From NCBI RefSeq assembly GCF_029094505.1, contig NZ_CP119108.1, forward strand, positions 1,860,001 to 1,924,000: DNA of 64,000 nucleotides, written 5' to 3'. Every line of letters begins with the position of its first letter. Within the stretch, counting starts at the first letter, position 1. The DNA is from Microbacterium horticulturae. GTDB taxonomy: Bacteria > Actinomycetota > Actinomycetes > Actinomycetales > Microbacteriaceae. Of this stretch, positions 48,261 through 57,005 are shown piece after piece. The notes below the pieces were generated by a model. That model was not told where the DNA came from. It was given only the letters and a program-made list of their open reading frames with translations, and searched no databases. Both the position numbers and the translations under genes were made by a program.

Positions 48261-49009
48261 CGTGCCGTCCATCCGCCGTCGATCGTGTACGAGGCGCCCG
48301 TCGTCATCCCGGAGTGCGCGCCCACGAGCCAGCCGGCGAGCGAGGCGACTTCTTCGGGCTCGACGAGGCGCTTGACCGCCATCTCGGTCAGCATGATCTT
48401 CTCTACGACCTCCGACTCGGGGATGCCGTGCACCGCGGCCTGGTCGGTGATCTGCTTCTCCACCAGCGGCGTGCGCACGTACGCCGGGTTGATGCAGTTG
48501 CTTGTCACGCCGTGCTCAGCGCCCTCCAGCGCCGCGACCTTCGAGAGGCCTTCGAGCGCGTGCTTGGCGGTCACATACGCGACCTTGAAAGCGCTGGCGC
48601 GCAGTCCGTGTGCGCTGGAGATGTTCACGATGCGCCCCCAGCCACGCTCGTACATGGTGGGCAGCGCCGCGCGGATCAGCAGGAACGGCGCCTCGACCAT
48701 GAGCCGCTGAATGAGCCGGAACGCCTCGGGGTCGAACTCGGTGATCGGTGCGACCCGCTGGATTCCGGCATTGTTCACGAGAATGTCTGCGTCCAAGGAC
48801 AGTCCGTCCAGGGCAGGAGTGTCGGAGAGGTCGACCGCCCAGACTTCGCCGTCGAGGGTGGATGCCGCAGCCTGCGCCGCGTCAGCATCGAGGTCTGCGA
48901 TCACGACGTGCGCGCCACGCGCGGCGAGCTCCCGCGCGCAGGCCAGTCCGATGCCACTGGCGCCTCCGGTGACGACGGCCCGCTTGCCGTCGAGGTCCCG
49001 TTCGGTCAT
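48257..49009 (-). CDS. 3-hydroxybutyrate dehydrogenase-type SDR
   Basis: 250-residue short-chain dehydrogenase. NAD-binding TGGASGIG, the NNAG motif, and the catalytic Ser/Tyr/Lys set ISSAHGLRASAFKVAYVTAKHALEG are intact. NPAYVRTPLVEKQI near residue 185 is the signature stretch shared with bacterial BdhA enzymes, which oxidise (R)-3-hydroxybutyrate to acetoacetate. Acetoacetate would feed the divergent CoA-transferase and thiolase. ATG 49009 overlaps the TetR stop. Confidence 0.9.
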   Translation of the reverse strand: MTERDLDGKRAVVTGGASGIGLACARELAARGAHVVIADLDADAAQAAASTLDGEVWAVDLSDTPALDGLSLDADILVNNAGIQRVAPITEFDPEAFRLIQRLMVEAPFLLIRAALPTMYERGWGRIVNISSAHGLRASAFKVAYVTAKHALEGLSKVAALEGAEHGVTSNCINPAYVRTPLVEKQITDQAAVHGIPESEVVEKIMLTEMAVKRLVEPEEVASLAGWLVGAHSGMTTGASYTIDGGWTAR

Positions 49010-49695
49010 GAGTTCTCGCCTTCCTTGCTGTTCTGTCCGTGTTCGCGCGGTGAGAGCGCGTTGTCGATGAAGTGCATCAGGGCGTCGAAGGCCTCGTCGG
49101 GCAGGGTCGCGGGTCCGTCGCCGTCTGCCGTGCGTTCCCACAGCAGATAGCGCATCCCGATCAGCTCTCCCATGCCCATGAGAGCCCACGCCGCGATCTC
49201 CGGATCGAGCGTGCGATCGACCTCATCCTGCTGCTGGGCCCGGCGCAGCCCGGCCTCATACCCCTCGACGATGCGCGTGTAGTGCAGCTTGAGCATGTCA
49301 GGCGAGACGAACTCCGCCTCGCGGACGACGCGGTAGAGCGCCGGATGCCGCGCCGTGAAGTGGAAGAAGCCCGCGAAGCCCGCGCGCTCGGCCTCGAGCC
49401 TCGAAGCGGCACCCGTCATCGCCTCGGCCATGGAGTGGCGCACGCGCTGGTTCAGATCGACGACGAGCGACTCGAAAATAGTCTGCTTGCTGTCGAAGTA
49501 GAGGTAGAAGGTTCCCAGGCCGATCCCGGCACGCTCGGTGATCTTCACGATCGAGGCTTCGTGATACCCCTGGTCGGCGAACACGTGCTCGGCCGCCTCC
49601 AGGAGGCGACGTCGCGTGGCCTCGCCGCGCTTGGTGAGCGGCCGGCCGGTCACCGACGACACGTTCAGCGCCGTCTGTTCATTCTGCACACTCAT
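49006..49695 (-). CDS. TetR-family regulator inside the ABC/acyl-CoA ligase operon
   Basis: 229 residues. The helix-turn-helix block EASIVKITERAGIGLGTFYLYFDSKQTIFE is at about 45-75, and the C-terminal helical ligand domain resembles fatty-acid-responsive (FadR/AcnR-like) TetR proteins. It is embedded in the operon: its start lies inside the end of the ligase gene (17-base overlap) and its stop overlaps the dehydrogenase start. Probably senses an acyl-CoA or related intermediate. Confidence 0.92.
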   Translation of the reverse strand: MSVQNEQTALNVSSVTGRPLTKRGEATRRRLLEAAEHVFADQGYHEASIVKITERAGIGLGTFYLYFDSKQTIFESLVVDLNQRVRHSMAEAMTGAASRLEAERAGFAGFFHFTARHPALYRVVREAEFVSPDMLKLHYTRIVEGYEAGLRRAQQQDEVDRTLDPEIAAWALMGMGELIGMRYLLWERTADGDGPATLPDEAFDALMHFIDNALSPREHGQNSKEGENS

Positions 49696-51256
49696 AGGCC
49701 CCCTCTTCCCAGATCGCCCGGGCCTGCTCTCGCAGGCGCGACCGGGCGAGCTTGTCTATCGCCGAACGCGGCAGCTCGTCCCTCACGATGACCCGCACGG
49801 GCACCTTGAACGACGCGAGCCTCTCGCGCGCATGGGCGAGCAGCTCATCCTGCCCGCACGGAACACCGGGAACGAGTTCCACGAAGGCGAGACCGCGTTC
49901 GCCCCACACCCGATCGGGCACGCCGACGACCACCGCTGCGCGCACCGCCGGATGCGCACACAGCGCACGCTCGACTTCAGCGGGTGCGACGTTCTCGCCC
50001 CCGGAGATGTAGATGTCCTTGATCCGGTCGACGATCCGGTACCGGCCGTCTTCGCCGCGTCGGGCAAGGTCTCCGGTGCGCAGCCACTCCCCCGCGAATG
50101 CGCTGGTCGTGGCGTTCGGATCGCCGAGATATCCGGTGAACACGCTCGGTCCTCGCACCCAGAGCTCGCCCACCGCACCCTCGCCCGTCGGCAGGCCGGT
50201 ACCGGGATCGGCGATGCACACATCGACGTGCGGATACGGGACGCCGACGGTGCCCTGCGCGGCCCGGGCGTCGCCGGGGGCGACCGACAGCACGTTCGGG
50301 GCTGCTTCAGTCAGCCCATATCCGGCCAGAAGCTCCACACCGCGCGCGCGCCAGACCTCTTGCAGCTCATCGTCGGCCGGCGCACCGCCGACCTGCGCGA
50401 TCCGCAGCGAGCTGAGGTCGGCCGCAGCGAAGCCGGGGTCGTCGGCGAGCAGCCGATACTGCGTCGGCACGCCCATGAGCGCGGTCACGTGTCGCTCGGA
50501 GATCAACTGAAGCACCCGGTCGGGCTGAAACGAGCGCTCGAGGACGACGGTGGCGCCCGTCCACCACGCCAGCAGCGGCTGCACGTTCCACGCGGCGATG
50601 TGAAACTGCGGCAGCGCCGCCAGCACGACGTCGTCGGTGCGCAGGCCGATCGCCCCGGCCAGCGCCAGGTTGTTCCAGAAGCAGTTGGCGTGGCTGAGCA
50701 TGACACCCTTGGGCGTGCCCTCGCTGCCTGAGGTGAAGATCACCAGGGCGGTGTCGTCGTCGCGGACGGCGCGATGCTTGGGCCGCTCGCCGAAGCGTTC
50801 GTCTCGCTCGGGCGCGTGGGTCTCCACGCCTGCCACGCCCAGAGGCGCCTGCGGAAGCGGCATCCCCCGTCGGCGCTGTGCATCGGCGGCGGGCCCGGCG
50901 TAGTCTTCCTCGACGAGCAGCAGCTGCGGGCTCGCCCGTGCGATGACCTCTGCGAGCTCGCTCGACGCCAGCCGCCACGAGAGCGGGACGAAGGCGATGC
51001 CGGCCTTCGCGCAGGCGAAGAACGCCACGACGTGGTCGATCGTGTTGCCCGATATGGTCGCGATGCGATCGCCGGGCCCGTAGCCCGCGGTGCGCAGGCG
51101 GTCGGCCAGATCGCGTGCGCGCTCGGCGAGTCGCGCATAGTCGATCGTGACGCCGCGGTCGTCGATCGCCGTCTTCGCCGGCGTCGTCACAGCGCGGTCG
51201 TCGAGCCACCGGCCCAGTGTGTGTGCCCCGTCTGCCGGCATCCCGTCGTCGTACAT
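49679..51256 (-). CDS. AMP-forming acyl-CoA ligase
   Basis: 525 residues of the ANL superfamily. The P-loop-like IFTSGSEGTPKGVM, GYGLTEAAPN, the hinge-side EWLRTGDLARRGEDGRY and the catalytic Lys in SAIDKLARSR are all intact, so the enzyme should be active. It adenylates a carboxylic acid and transfers it to CoA. Context (ABC importer, 3-hydroxybutyrate-type dehydrogenase) suggests a short or medium hydroxy acid or its oligomer. Its ATG shares one base with the LivM stop (TGATG). Confidence 0.93.
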   Translation of the reverse strand: MYDDGMPADGAHTLGRWLDDRAVTTPAKTAIDDRGVTIDYARLAERARDLADRLRTAGYGPGDRIATISGNTIDHVVAFFACAKAGIAFVPLSWRLASSELAEVIARASPQLLLVEEDYAGPAADAQRRRGMPLPQAPLGVAGVETHAPERDERFGERPKHRAVRDDDTALVIFTSGSEGTPKGVMLSHANCFWNNLALAGAIGLRTDDVVLAALPQFHIAAWNVQPLLAWWTGATVVLERSFQPDRVLQLISERHVTALMGVPTQYRLLADDPGFAAADLSSLRIAQVGGAPADDELQEVWRARGVELLAGYGLTEAAPNVLSVAPGDARAAQGTVGVPYPHVDVCIADPGTGLPTGEGAVGELWVRGPSVFTGYLGDPNATTSAFAGEWLRTGDLARRGEDGRYRIVDRIKDIYISGGENVAPAEVERALCAHPAVRAAVVVGVPDRVWGERGLAFVELVPGVPCGQDELLAHARERLASFKVPVRVIVRDELPRSAIDKLARSRLREQARAIWEEGAYECAE

Positions 51257-52365
51257 CACACCCGCACGTCCTCTTCGGCGATCTCGTCGGCACGGTTCAC
51301 GTTGACGAACGACGCGGGCGCGCGACGCGCGCGGCGCCTGCGGACCAGCGCGTCGACCGTGCCCGCGATGCCGCCGGGCAGGAACATCACCACGATGATG
51401 AAGAGTACGCCCAGCAGGAACAGCGGTTCTGAGAGCGGGATGCGCAGCACGTCGGGCATGCCGGCAATGAGGTCCGAGCGCGCGAGCACCGTGAGCCGCT
51501 GGTCGAGCAAGGTGTAGACCACGCCGCCGACGACGGCTCCCCAGCGGAATCCGACACCGCCGAGCACCACCATCACGAGGATCGTGATGGTCAGGTCGGC
51601 CGACACGGCGTGCGGCTGGGTGCCGCTCTGCAGAAGCAGGTAGGCGATGCCGGCGAGGGATGCCGCGACCGCCGCGGCGATGAAGACCACGAGCTTGGCA
51701 ACGTAGGGGCTCAGACCCAGCACGCGCACGCGCAACTCGTTCTCTCGCGCGGCGCGGGCCACGTGCCCGAGGCGCGATCGGTCGACCCAGAGCGCGATGA
51801 GGTACGCGATCACCACGACCACGAGCGCGAACCAGTACAGGTTCCGGGTGTTGATCACGCCCACGAGCCAATCGGGCACGTGCGCCGTCGGCAGGCTGAG
51901 ACCCTCTTCTCCTCCGGTGATCTGCGCGTTGCGCCGTACGAGCACCGACGCAGCCTGGGCGAACGCGAGCGTGACCATGGCGAACGGGATGCCGTTGACG
52001 CGCAGGCTGACAGCACCGGTGACCACGGCGATCACGAGTCCGCCGAGCACTGCGATCAGCACCGACGGCCACAGCGGCATCTGCAGCGACTGCAGCACGA
52101 TGCCCAGCCCGTAGGCGCCAGCCCCGAACGACAGTGCATGCCCGAACGAGAGCAGACCGGCGGTGCCCAGCAGCATGTTGTACGACAGCGCGAGGGCCGC
52201 GTAGACCATGCACAGTGAGAGCAACGCGAGCGTGCCGGGCGTGTAGGTCGGGCCGGGCAGGACGCCGGGGATGCTGATGTTCAGCAGCGGCAGGATGGCC
52301 AGGATGACCACCACGGCGACGCCCGCGACCACGGGCACGAACGGTGAACGGGACGCGCGGGTCAT
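51256..52365 (-). CDS. branched-chain-type ABC transporter permease LivM
   Basis: 369 residues with about nine to ten helices. YNMLLGTAGLLSFGHALSFGAGAYG and VFIAAAVAASLAGIAYLLLQSGTQPHAVS are the HAAT permease blocks. The C-terminal 30 residues are charged and cytoplasmic. Starts by overlapping the LivH stop (ATGA). Pairs with LivH. Confidence 0.94.
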   Translation of the reverse strand: MTRASRSPFVPVVAGVAVVVILAILPLLNISIPGVLPGPTYTPGTLALLSLCMVYAALALSYNMLLGTAGLLSFGHALSFGAGAYGLGIVLQSLQMPLWPSVLIAVLGGLVIAVVTGAVSLRVNGIPFAMVTLAFAQAASVLVRRNAQITGGEEGLSLPTAHVPDWLVGVINTRNLYWFALVVVVIAYLIALWVDRSRLGHVARAARENELRVRVLGLSPYVAKLVVFIAAAVAASLAGIAYLLLQSGTQPHAVSADLTITILVMVVLGGVGFRWGAVVGGVVYTLLDQRLTVLARSDLIAGMPDVLRIPLSEPLFLLGVLFIIVVMFLPGGIAGTVDALVRRRRARRAPASFVNVNRADEIAEEDVRV

Positions 52366-53240
52366 ACGGCTGCCCTCCCCAGAAGGCCGGACGGGCGGAC
52401 GAGAAGCACGACGGCGAGCAGGACCACGACGATGAAGTCGCCGGTCCCGGCGAGGAAGAAGTTGGCGAACTGCTGCAGCACCGCCACGAGCACCGAGGCG
52501 ACGGCGGCGCCCGGCAGCGAGCCGAGCCCACCGATGATCGTCACGATGAACGCGAAGATCAGCAGCGTCTGCCCGAGGCCGCTGGACACATACCCCGCCC
52601 ACTGCGCGGCGAGGACCCCGCCGATGCCGGCTGCAGCTCCGCCGATCGCGAAGACGAGGGTGAACGACCGGCGCACGTCGATGCCCAGCGCCGTCACCAT
52701 CGCACGGTTCTCCACACCCGCGCGGATGATGATGCCGTAGCGAGTGCGGCGCAGGAACAGCACCATCAGACCCAGCACGATGGCCGCCACGACGATGAGC
52801 AGCCAGTACACGTTGGGCACCTTCGCGCCCAGGACCGACGTCGTCGCATCCAGCCACGCGGGACCGGCGATGTACACCGGGTCGGTTCCCCAGATTCCGT
52901 TGAACAGGGCGATCGCGGCGAACGAGAGGCCGACCGTCACAAGCACCTGCTCGATGTGCCGTTCGTACAGCGGGCGGATCAGCGCCAGCTCGGTGAGGGC
53001 GGCGAACAGCGCGCCCACGACAGCCCCCACGACGATCGAGAGAAGGAAGCCGCCCCAGTTGGCGGCATCCAGTCTCCGTGCCACTTCCCATCCGATGAAT
53101 GCGCTCAGCGACAGGAACGCGCCGTGCGCGAAGTTCAGCACGTGCATCAGCCCGTAGATGAGGCTCAGTCCCGATGAGACGAGGAAGTACAGCGCTCCCA
53201 GGCCGACACCGGTCAGCAGCGCCAAGACGATGGTGCTCAT
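52362..53240 (-). CDS. branched-chain-type ABC transporter permease LivH
   Basis: 292 residues with about eight helices. SSGLSLIYGLMHVLNFAHGAFLSLSAF is the diagnostic N-terminal LivH block, and GLGSLPGAAVASVLVAVLQQFANFF lies near the C terminus. Overlaps the LivF stop by four bases and LivM by four bases. Confidence 0.95.
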   Translation of the reverse strand: MSTIVLALLTGVGLGALYFLVSSGLSLIYGLMHVLNFAHGAFLSLSAFIGWEVARRLDAANWGGFLLSIVVGAVVGALFAALTELALIRPLYERHIEQVLVTVGLSFAAIALFNGIWGTDPVYIAGPAWLDATTSVLGAKVPNVYWLLIVVAAIVLGLMVLFLRRTRYGIIIRAGVENRAMVTALGIDVRRSFTLVFAIGGAAAGIGGVLAAQWAGYVSSGLGQTLLIFAFIVTIIGGLGSLPGAAVASVLVAVLQQFANFFLAGTGDFIVVVLLAVVLLVRPSGLLGRAAV

Positions 53241-53950
53241 GCGCCCGCTCCCTGCTGCGCGTGCACGCCCAGAAGGCGGCGGGTGAGATCGGTGTCGTCG
53301 AGGATGTCAGCGGTCGCGCCGGTGTGCACGACCCGACCGGCCGCGATCACGACCGCCTTGTCGGCGAGCCGCCGCACGACCTGCAGGTTCTGCTCGACGA
53401 GCACAATGGGCACCGTGCGCGCCGCCCGTTCGAGCGCTTCTGCAACATCGTCGACGACCTTCGGCGCCAGCCCCTTCGTGGGCTCGTCGACGAGCAGCAC
53501 GCGGTTCTCGTTCAGCAGAGCGCGGGCCAGCGAGACCATCTGCTGCTGGCCCCCGGAGAGCGTGCCGGCGCGCTGCGCCATACGCCCCGTCAGATCGGGG
53601 AAGAGCTCAGCGACGAGCTCGCGCCGCGAGCTGCCGTTGCGCTCGGCGAGGACGAGATTTTCGGCGACCGTGAGCCCCGCGAACACCTCGCGGTCTTCGG
53701 GCACGTAGCCGACCCCGCGTCGGGCGATGCGGTGCGTGAGCAGACTGTCGATCCGGTCTCCGCCGAGGCGTACCTCGCCGCGCCGCGAGATCAGGCCCAT
53801 GATCGCCCGCAACGTCGAGGTCTTGCCGACGCCGTTGCGGCCGAGGATCGCCGTCACGCCGCGTTCAGGAACGTCGAAGCTCACGTCTTCGACGACCTGC
53901 TGGCCGGCGATCGATGCACGCAGGCCGCGCACCTGCAAGATGTCGCTCAT
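53237..53950 (-). CDS. ABC transporter ATP-binding protein LivF
   Basis: 237 residues. Walker A GRNGVGKTS, signature LSGGQQQM and Walker B VLLVDEPTKGL are intact. LivF-type by its length and the GLISRRGEVRLGG region. Forms the ATPase pair with LivG; starts by overlapping the LivG stop. Confidence 0.95.
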   Translation of the reverse strand: MSDILQVRGLRASIAGQQVVEDVSFDVPERGVTAILGRNGVGKTSTLRAIMGLISRRGEVRLGGDRIDSLLTHRIARRGVGYVPEDREVFAGLTVAENLVLAERNGSSRRELVAELFPDLTGRMAQRAGTLSGGQQQMVSLARALLNENRVLLVDEPTKGLAPKVVDDVAEALERAARTVPIVLVEQNLQVVRRLADKAVVIAAGRVVHTGATADILDDTDLTRRLLGVHAQQGAGA

Positions 53951-54711
53951 GCGGCACTTCCCAGGTAGGCGCTCTGCACGAGCGGATCGCTCATCACCCT
54001 CTGCGGCGCGTCGAACGCGATGATCTGTCCGGCGTACATGACCGCGACCTTCTCGACGAGGCCCATGAGCACGTCGATGTGATGCTCGACCATGAGTACC
54101 GTGCAGCCGGTCGCACGGTGCAGATCGCGGATGCTCTCGACCAGACCCGCGACGTCGCCGGAGGCGACCCCGGCCATCGGTTCGTCGAGCAGGATGACCC
54201 GGGCGCGCATGGCCAGCAGCACCGCGATCTCGAGCTTGCGTTTGTCGCCGTGCGAGATGTCACCCGCGCGGGCATCGGCCCGATGGGTCAGCCCGACGAT
54301 CGCGAGCATCTCGTCGGCCACCCGCGTGGCCTCGTCGTCGCGGTGCGGAAACCGCACCAGCGAGTAGCTGCCGCCGACGCGCGCCTGCGCGGCCAGCCGT
54401 ACGTTCTCGCGCACCGTCAGCTGTGGGAACAGGCTCGAGGTCTGGAACGTGCGCCCCAGCCCCGCCCGTGCGCGCCGCGCGACCGAGAGCCGCGTGATGT
54501 CGGTGCCGTGCATCTCGATGGTGCCCTCCGTGGGGCGTACGAGGCCGGAGATCGCGTTGAACAGCGTCGTCTTGCCGGCCCCGTTCGGGCCGATCACGCC
54601 GACGAGCGCTCCGGGTGCGACGTCGAGCGCGACCTCGTCGAGGATGCCGATGCCGCCGATCTGCAGGCCGAGGCTGCGGATGCGCAACGCGGGCGGGACG
54701 GGGGCCGTCAT
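53947..54711 (-). CDS. ABC transporter ATP-binding protein LivG
   Basis: 254 residues. Walker A GPNGAGKTTLFN, Walker B VILLDEPMAGV and the LivG-specific C-terminal stretch are present. The signature reads ISHGDKRKLEIA in place of the usual LSYGQQRRLEIA, a changed but family-compatible form. Lies 1 base downstream of the binding-protein stop. Confidence 0.94.
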   Translation of the reverse strand: MTAPVPPALRIRSLGLQIGGIGILDEVALDVAPGALVGVIGPNGAGKTTLFNAISGLVRPTEGTIEMHGTDITRLSVARRARAGLGRTFQTSSLFPQLTVRENVRLAAQARVGGSYSLVRFPHRDDEATRVADEMLAIVGLTHRADARAGDISHGDKRKLEIAVLLAMRARVILLDEPMAGVASGDVAGLVESIRDLHRATGCTVLMVEHHIDVLMGLVEKVAVMYAGQIIAFDAPQRVMSDPLVQSAYLGSAA

Positions 54712-54712
54712 C

Positions 54713-55912
54713 TCACTTGCCCGCTTCGGCCGGAGCGACCTCGTCCGCCGGCACGGCGCCGATGAGCTCGGGGACGTATGAGCCGGCCTTCTTCACGAGC
54801 TTGGCCTGGTACATCTCCTGGATGAGCGCGTGATCGGAAGCGCGAACGGCCGTCTTGCCCTTCGGCCCGTCGAAGCTGAAGCCCTCGAGCGCCTTGACCA
54901 TGGCATCCACGTCGCCCTTGCCCTCCTTGACCGCGTGCACGAGCATGATCGCCGCGTTGAAGCCGTCGGGGCTGAACAGGTCGGGCGTGCCGCCGGCCTT
55001 CTCGATGAGAGAGATCATCTTCTCGTTGACGGGGTCGGTGTTCGCGCCGGGGAAGTAGTGACTGAGGAAGTTGATCTTCTCGCTGGCCTCGCCGTACGCG
55101 TCGAATGTGGGCGAGTCGCCGAGTCCGGTCACCACCGGGATCTCGTCGAGCACGCCCTGCTGCGACAGCGCCTGCCACATCGCGCCGCTGGTCGCCCCTG
55201 CCCACGCAACGAACACGAGGTCGGGCTTGGAGGAAAGGATCTGCTGCGCGAACGGGGTGAACTCCGTGGCATCCTCCGGTACCAGCACACTGTCGACAGT
55301 CGCGCCCTTGGCGCCGAGGATGGCCTTCACCGCCGCTTCATTGCCCTGTCCGAAGGCGGTGTTCTGCGCGAAGACGGTGATCTTCTTGCCGTCGATGTCG
55401 TCGAGGAACGTGCCGGCGGTCGCGACGTCCTGCGCGCTCTGGCGGCCGGAACGGAACGTGTACTCATTGAGCCCGGTGAGGGTGTCGACCGCGGCGGGGC
55501 CGGAGATGAACAGCACCTTGTTCTGCGCCGCCTGCTCGGCGACGGCCAGCGCGACGCCCGAGGAGGCGCTGCCCATCAGGATCTTGGTGCCCTTGCCGAT
55601 GAGGTCCTTCGCTGCCGTGACCGCGGTGTCGGGGTCACCGGCATCGTCACGGTAGTCGATCTTCAGAGCCGTGCCGTCGACCGCGCCCGTGCCGTCGGTC
55701 GCGTAGTCCAGCCCCGCTTTGAACGCATCGAGGTACTGCTTGCCATAACCGGCCAGCGCACCGGTCTCGCTGGTGATGACGCCGACGCTGACCTCTCCGC
55801 CCGACGCGGAAGGGTTCGTGTCGCCGGATGCCGTCGGTGCGCATGCTGCGAGGGCGACGGCCGCTGCCGCCGTCAATGCTGCAAGCAGCACGAGTTTCTT
55901 GGTGGCCCGCAT
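54713..55912 (-). CDS. substrate-binding lipoprotein of the HAAT-family ABC importer
   Basis: 399 residues. The signal helix ends in lipobox LAAC near residue 24, giving a surface lipoprotein. The Leu/Ile/Val-binding fold follows, with GGEVSVGVITSETGALAGYGKQ and AYFPGAN-type elements. HAAT binding proteins of this group bind amino acids, amides, or aromatic and aliphatic carboxylates; the downstream acyl-CoA ligase and dehydrogenase argue for a carboxylic acid. First gene of a nine-gene operon; ATG 55912 follows a leader containing a small palindrome. Confidence 0.92.
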   Translation of the reverse strand: MRATKKLVLLAALTAAAAVALAACAPTASGDTNPSASGGEVSVGVITSETGALAGYGKQYLDAFKAGLDYATDGTGAVDGTALKIDYRDDAGDPDTAVTAAKDLIGKGTKILMGSASSGVALAVAEQAAQNKVLFISGPAAVDTLTGLNEYTFRSGRQSAQDVATAGTFLDDIDGKKITVFAQNTAFGQGNEAAVKAILGAKGATVDSVLVPEDATEFTPFAQQILSSKPDLVFVAWAGATSGAMWQALSQQGVLDEIPVVTGLGDSPTFDAYGEASEKINFLSHYFPGANTDPVNEKMISLIEKAGGTPDLFSPDGFNAAIMLVHAVKEGKGDVDAMVKALEGFSFDGPKGKTAVRASDHALIQEMYQAKLVKKAGSYVPELIGAVPADEVAPAEAGK

Positions 55913-55935
55913 GGGAGTGCCTTTCGCCGTTGGAA

Positions 55936-55948
55936 GGTTTATGAAACC
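55936..55948. promoter_or_regulatory. palindrome upstream of the ABC/acyl-CoA ligase operon (candidate TetR operator)
   Basis: GGTTT-ATG-AAACC, perfectly symmetric, 24-36 bases before the binding-protein ATG. Short, but in the right place for a TetR-type site for the operon's own regulator. Confidence 0.4.
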
Positions 55949-56088
55949 CGATTCAGGTACTGGAAAGAGTACGGATCGCGGCATCCCCCTGTCAACATTC
56001 GCGTCTCATTACTCCCGGCTTCGGCGGCCGCCGCGGCATCCCGCTCCGGACTAACCTGACTGCCCAGACGGGATGAGCGGAGCTGATC

Positions 56089-56508
56089 GTGCAGGTGCCG
56101 GTGTATTACTTCTCGAGCGGTTCGGGGATGGTCAAACTGTTCGCAACGCGTCTGGGGCGCCCGGTGTTCGATCTTGGCAACCGGCACGTGCGCCGCTCGG
56201 TGCCCGAAGGCCCGTGGGTGCTCCTGACTCCGTCGTACAAGACGGGCAACCCCGACAACGACGCTCTGCCGGAGCCGGTGCGCCGATTCTTGCGTCATCC
56301 GCTCACGCGACGCCGCCTGGTGGGGATCATGGGTTCGGGCAACCGCAATTTCGGCGCGCACTACCAGGCGGCGGCGCGGCAGATAGCCCGGGCGTCGGGG
56401 CGCCCGATCCTGTTCGAGTTCGAGCTGCAGGGCACGCCGTGGGACCTCGAGCGGGCACGCGAGATCCTCGCCGAGCTCGATGCGCGCTACTCGCACGTCG
56501 AGGGCTGA
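56089..56508 (+). CDS. nrdI: NrdI flavodoxin-like protein (class Ib RNR activation)
   Basis: 139 residues. The FMN-phosphate loop YFSSGSGMVKLFATRL starts at residue 7, TPSYKTG is a family block, and GIMGSGNRNFG is the flavin-contacting loop. NrdI supplies the oxidant for the dimanganese-tyrosyl radical cofactor of NrdF. GTG start with GGAG 6 bases upstream. Unusually, no nrdH, nrdE or nrdF is adjacent: a hypothetical gene, then tRNA-Lys follow. Confidence 0.9.
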   Translation: MQVPVYYFSSGSGMVKLFATRLGRPVFDLGNRHVRRSVPEGPWVLLTPSYKTGNPDNDALPEPVRRFLRHPLTRRRLVGIMGSGNRNFGAHYQAAARQIARASGRPILFEFELQGTPWDLERAREILAELDARYSHVEG

Positions 56509-56528
56509 TCCCCCGTAACGTGGGTCGC

Positions 56529-56786
56529 ATGGACTCCGACCTCGTCAGCGACGTGACGGCCCTGCTGTACCGCTTAGACCCGCTCGAGCTGGCGCCCGTC
56601 GGCGTACCGGCGGACGAATATCGACTCGAGGCCGAGACAATCACCCAGCGCGTCGGCGAGGCGCAGACGGTCGAAGAGCTGGAGCGGATCATGCACGAGG
56701 AGTTCGTGGCGTGGTTCTCGCCGGAGCTGGCCGGTCCGCCCGAGCGCTACGCTGCGCTGGCGCGCGAAACCTGGACACTGATCTGA
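56529..56786 (+). CDS. conserved hypothetical protein
   Basis: 85 residues, acidic, mostly helical and without membrane segments. Contains LLYRLDPLELAPVGVPADEYRLEAETI and EELERIMHEEFVAWFSPELAG-type sequence typical of a small uncharacterised actinobacterial family. The ATG is 20 bases after nrdI on the same strand, so it is probably co-transcribed. No function can be assigned. Confidence 0.75.
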   Translation: MDSDLVSDVTALLYRLDPLELAPVGVPADEYRLEAETITQRVGEAQTVEELERIMHEEFVAWFSPELAGPPERYAALARETWTLI

Positions 56787-56793
56787 GACGAAA

Positions 56794-56830
56794 ACGCCCG
56801 GCAGATGGACGACATCCCCCGGGCGTTTCT
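56794..56830. terminator. terminator between the nrdI unit and tRNA-Lys
   Basis: Arms ACGCCCGG (56794-56801) and CCGGGCGT (56819-56826). TTCT follows on the plus strand and TTTT on the minus strand, so it may end both the nrdI transcript and tRNA-Lys. Confidence 0.7.
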
Positions 56831-56833
56831 GTG

Positions 56834-56908
56834 TGGTGCGCCCCCTGGGATTCGAACCCAGAACCCATTGATTAAGAGTCAATTGCTCTGCCGTTGAGCT
56901 AGAGGCGC
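56834..56908 (-). tRNA. tRNA-Lys (anticodon CTT)
   Basis: Minus strand, 75 bases with encoded CCA. Acceptor GCGCCTC pairs with GGGGCGC (one G-U pair). Anticodon stem TTGA/TCAA encloses CTCTTAA, anticodon CTT. T arm contains GGTTCGAATCC. Confidence 0.96.
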
Positions 56909-57005
56909 TCGGTTCACCGCAGTGGCGAACCGAGAGTCAACACTAGCACCCGGATCGGCGCGCAACGAAATCGAGCCGCACATCCACCACGGCTATCCTG
57001 AGCAG

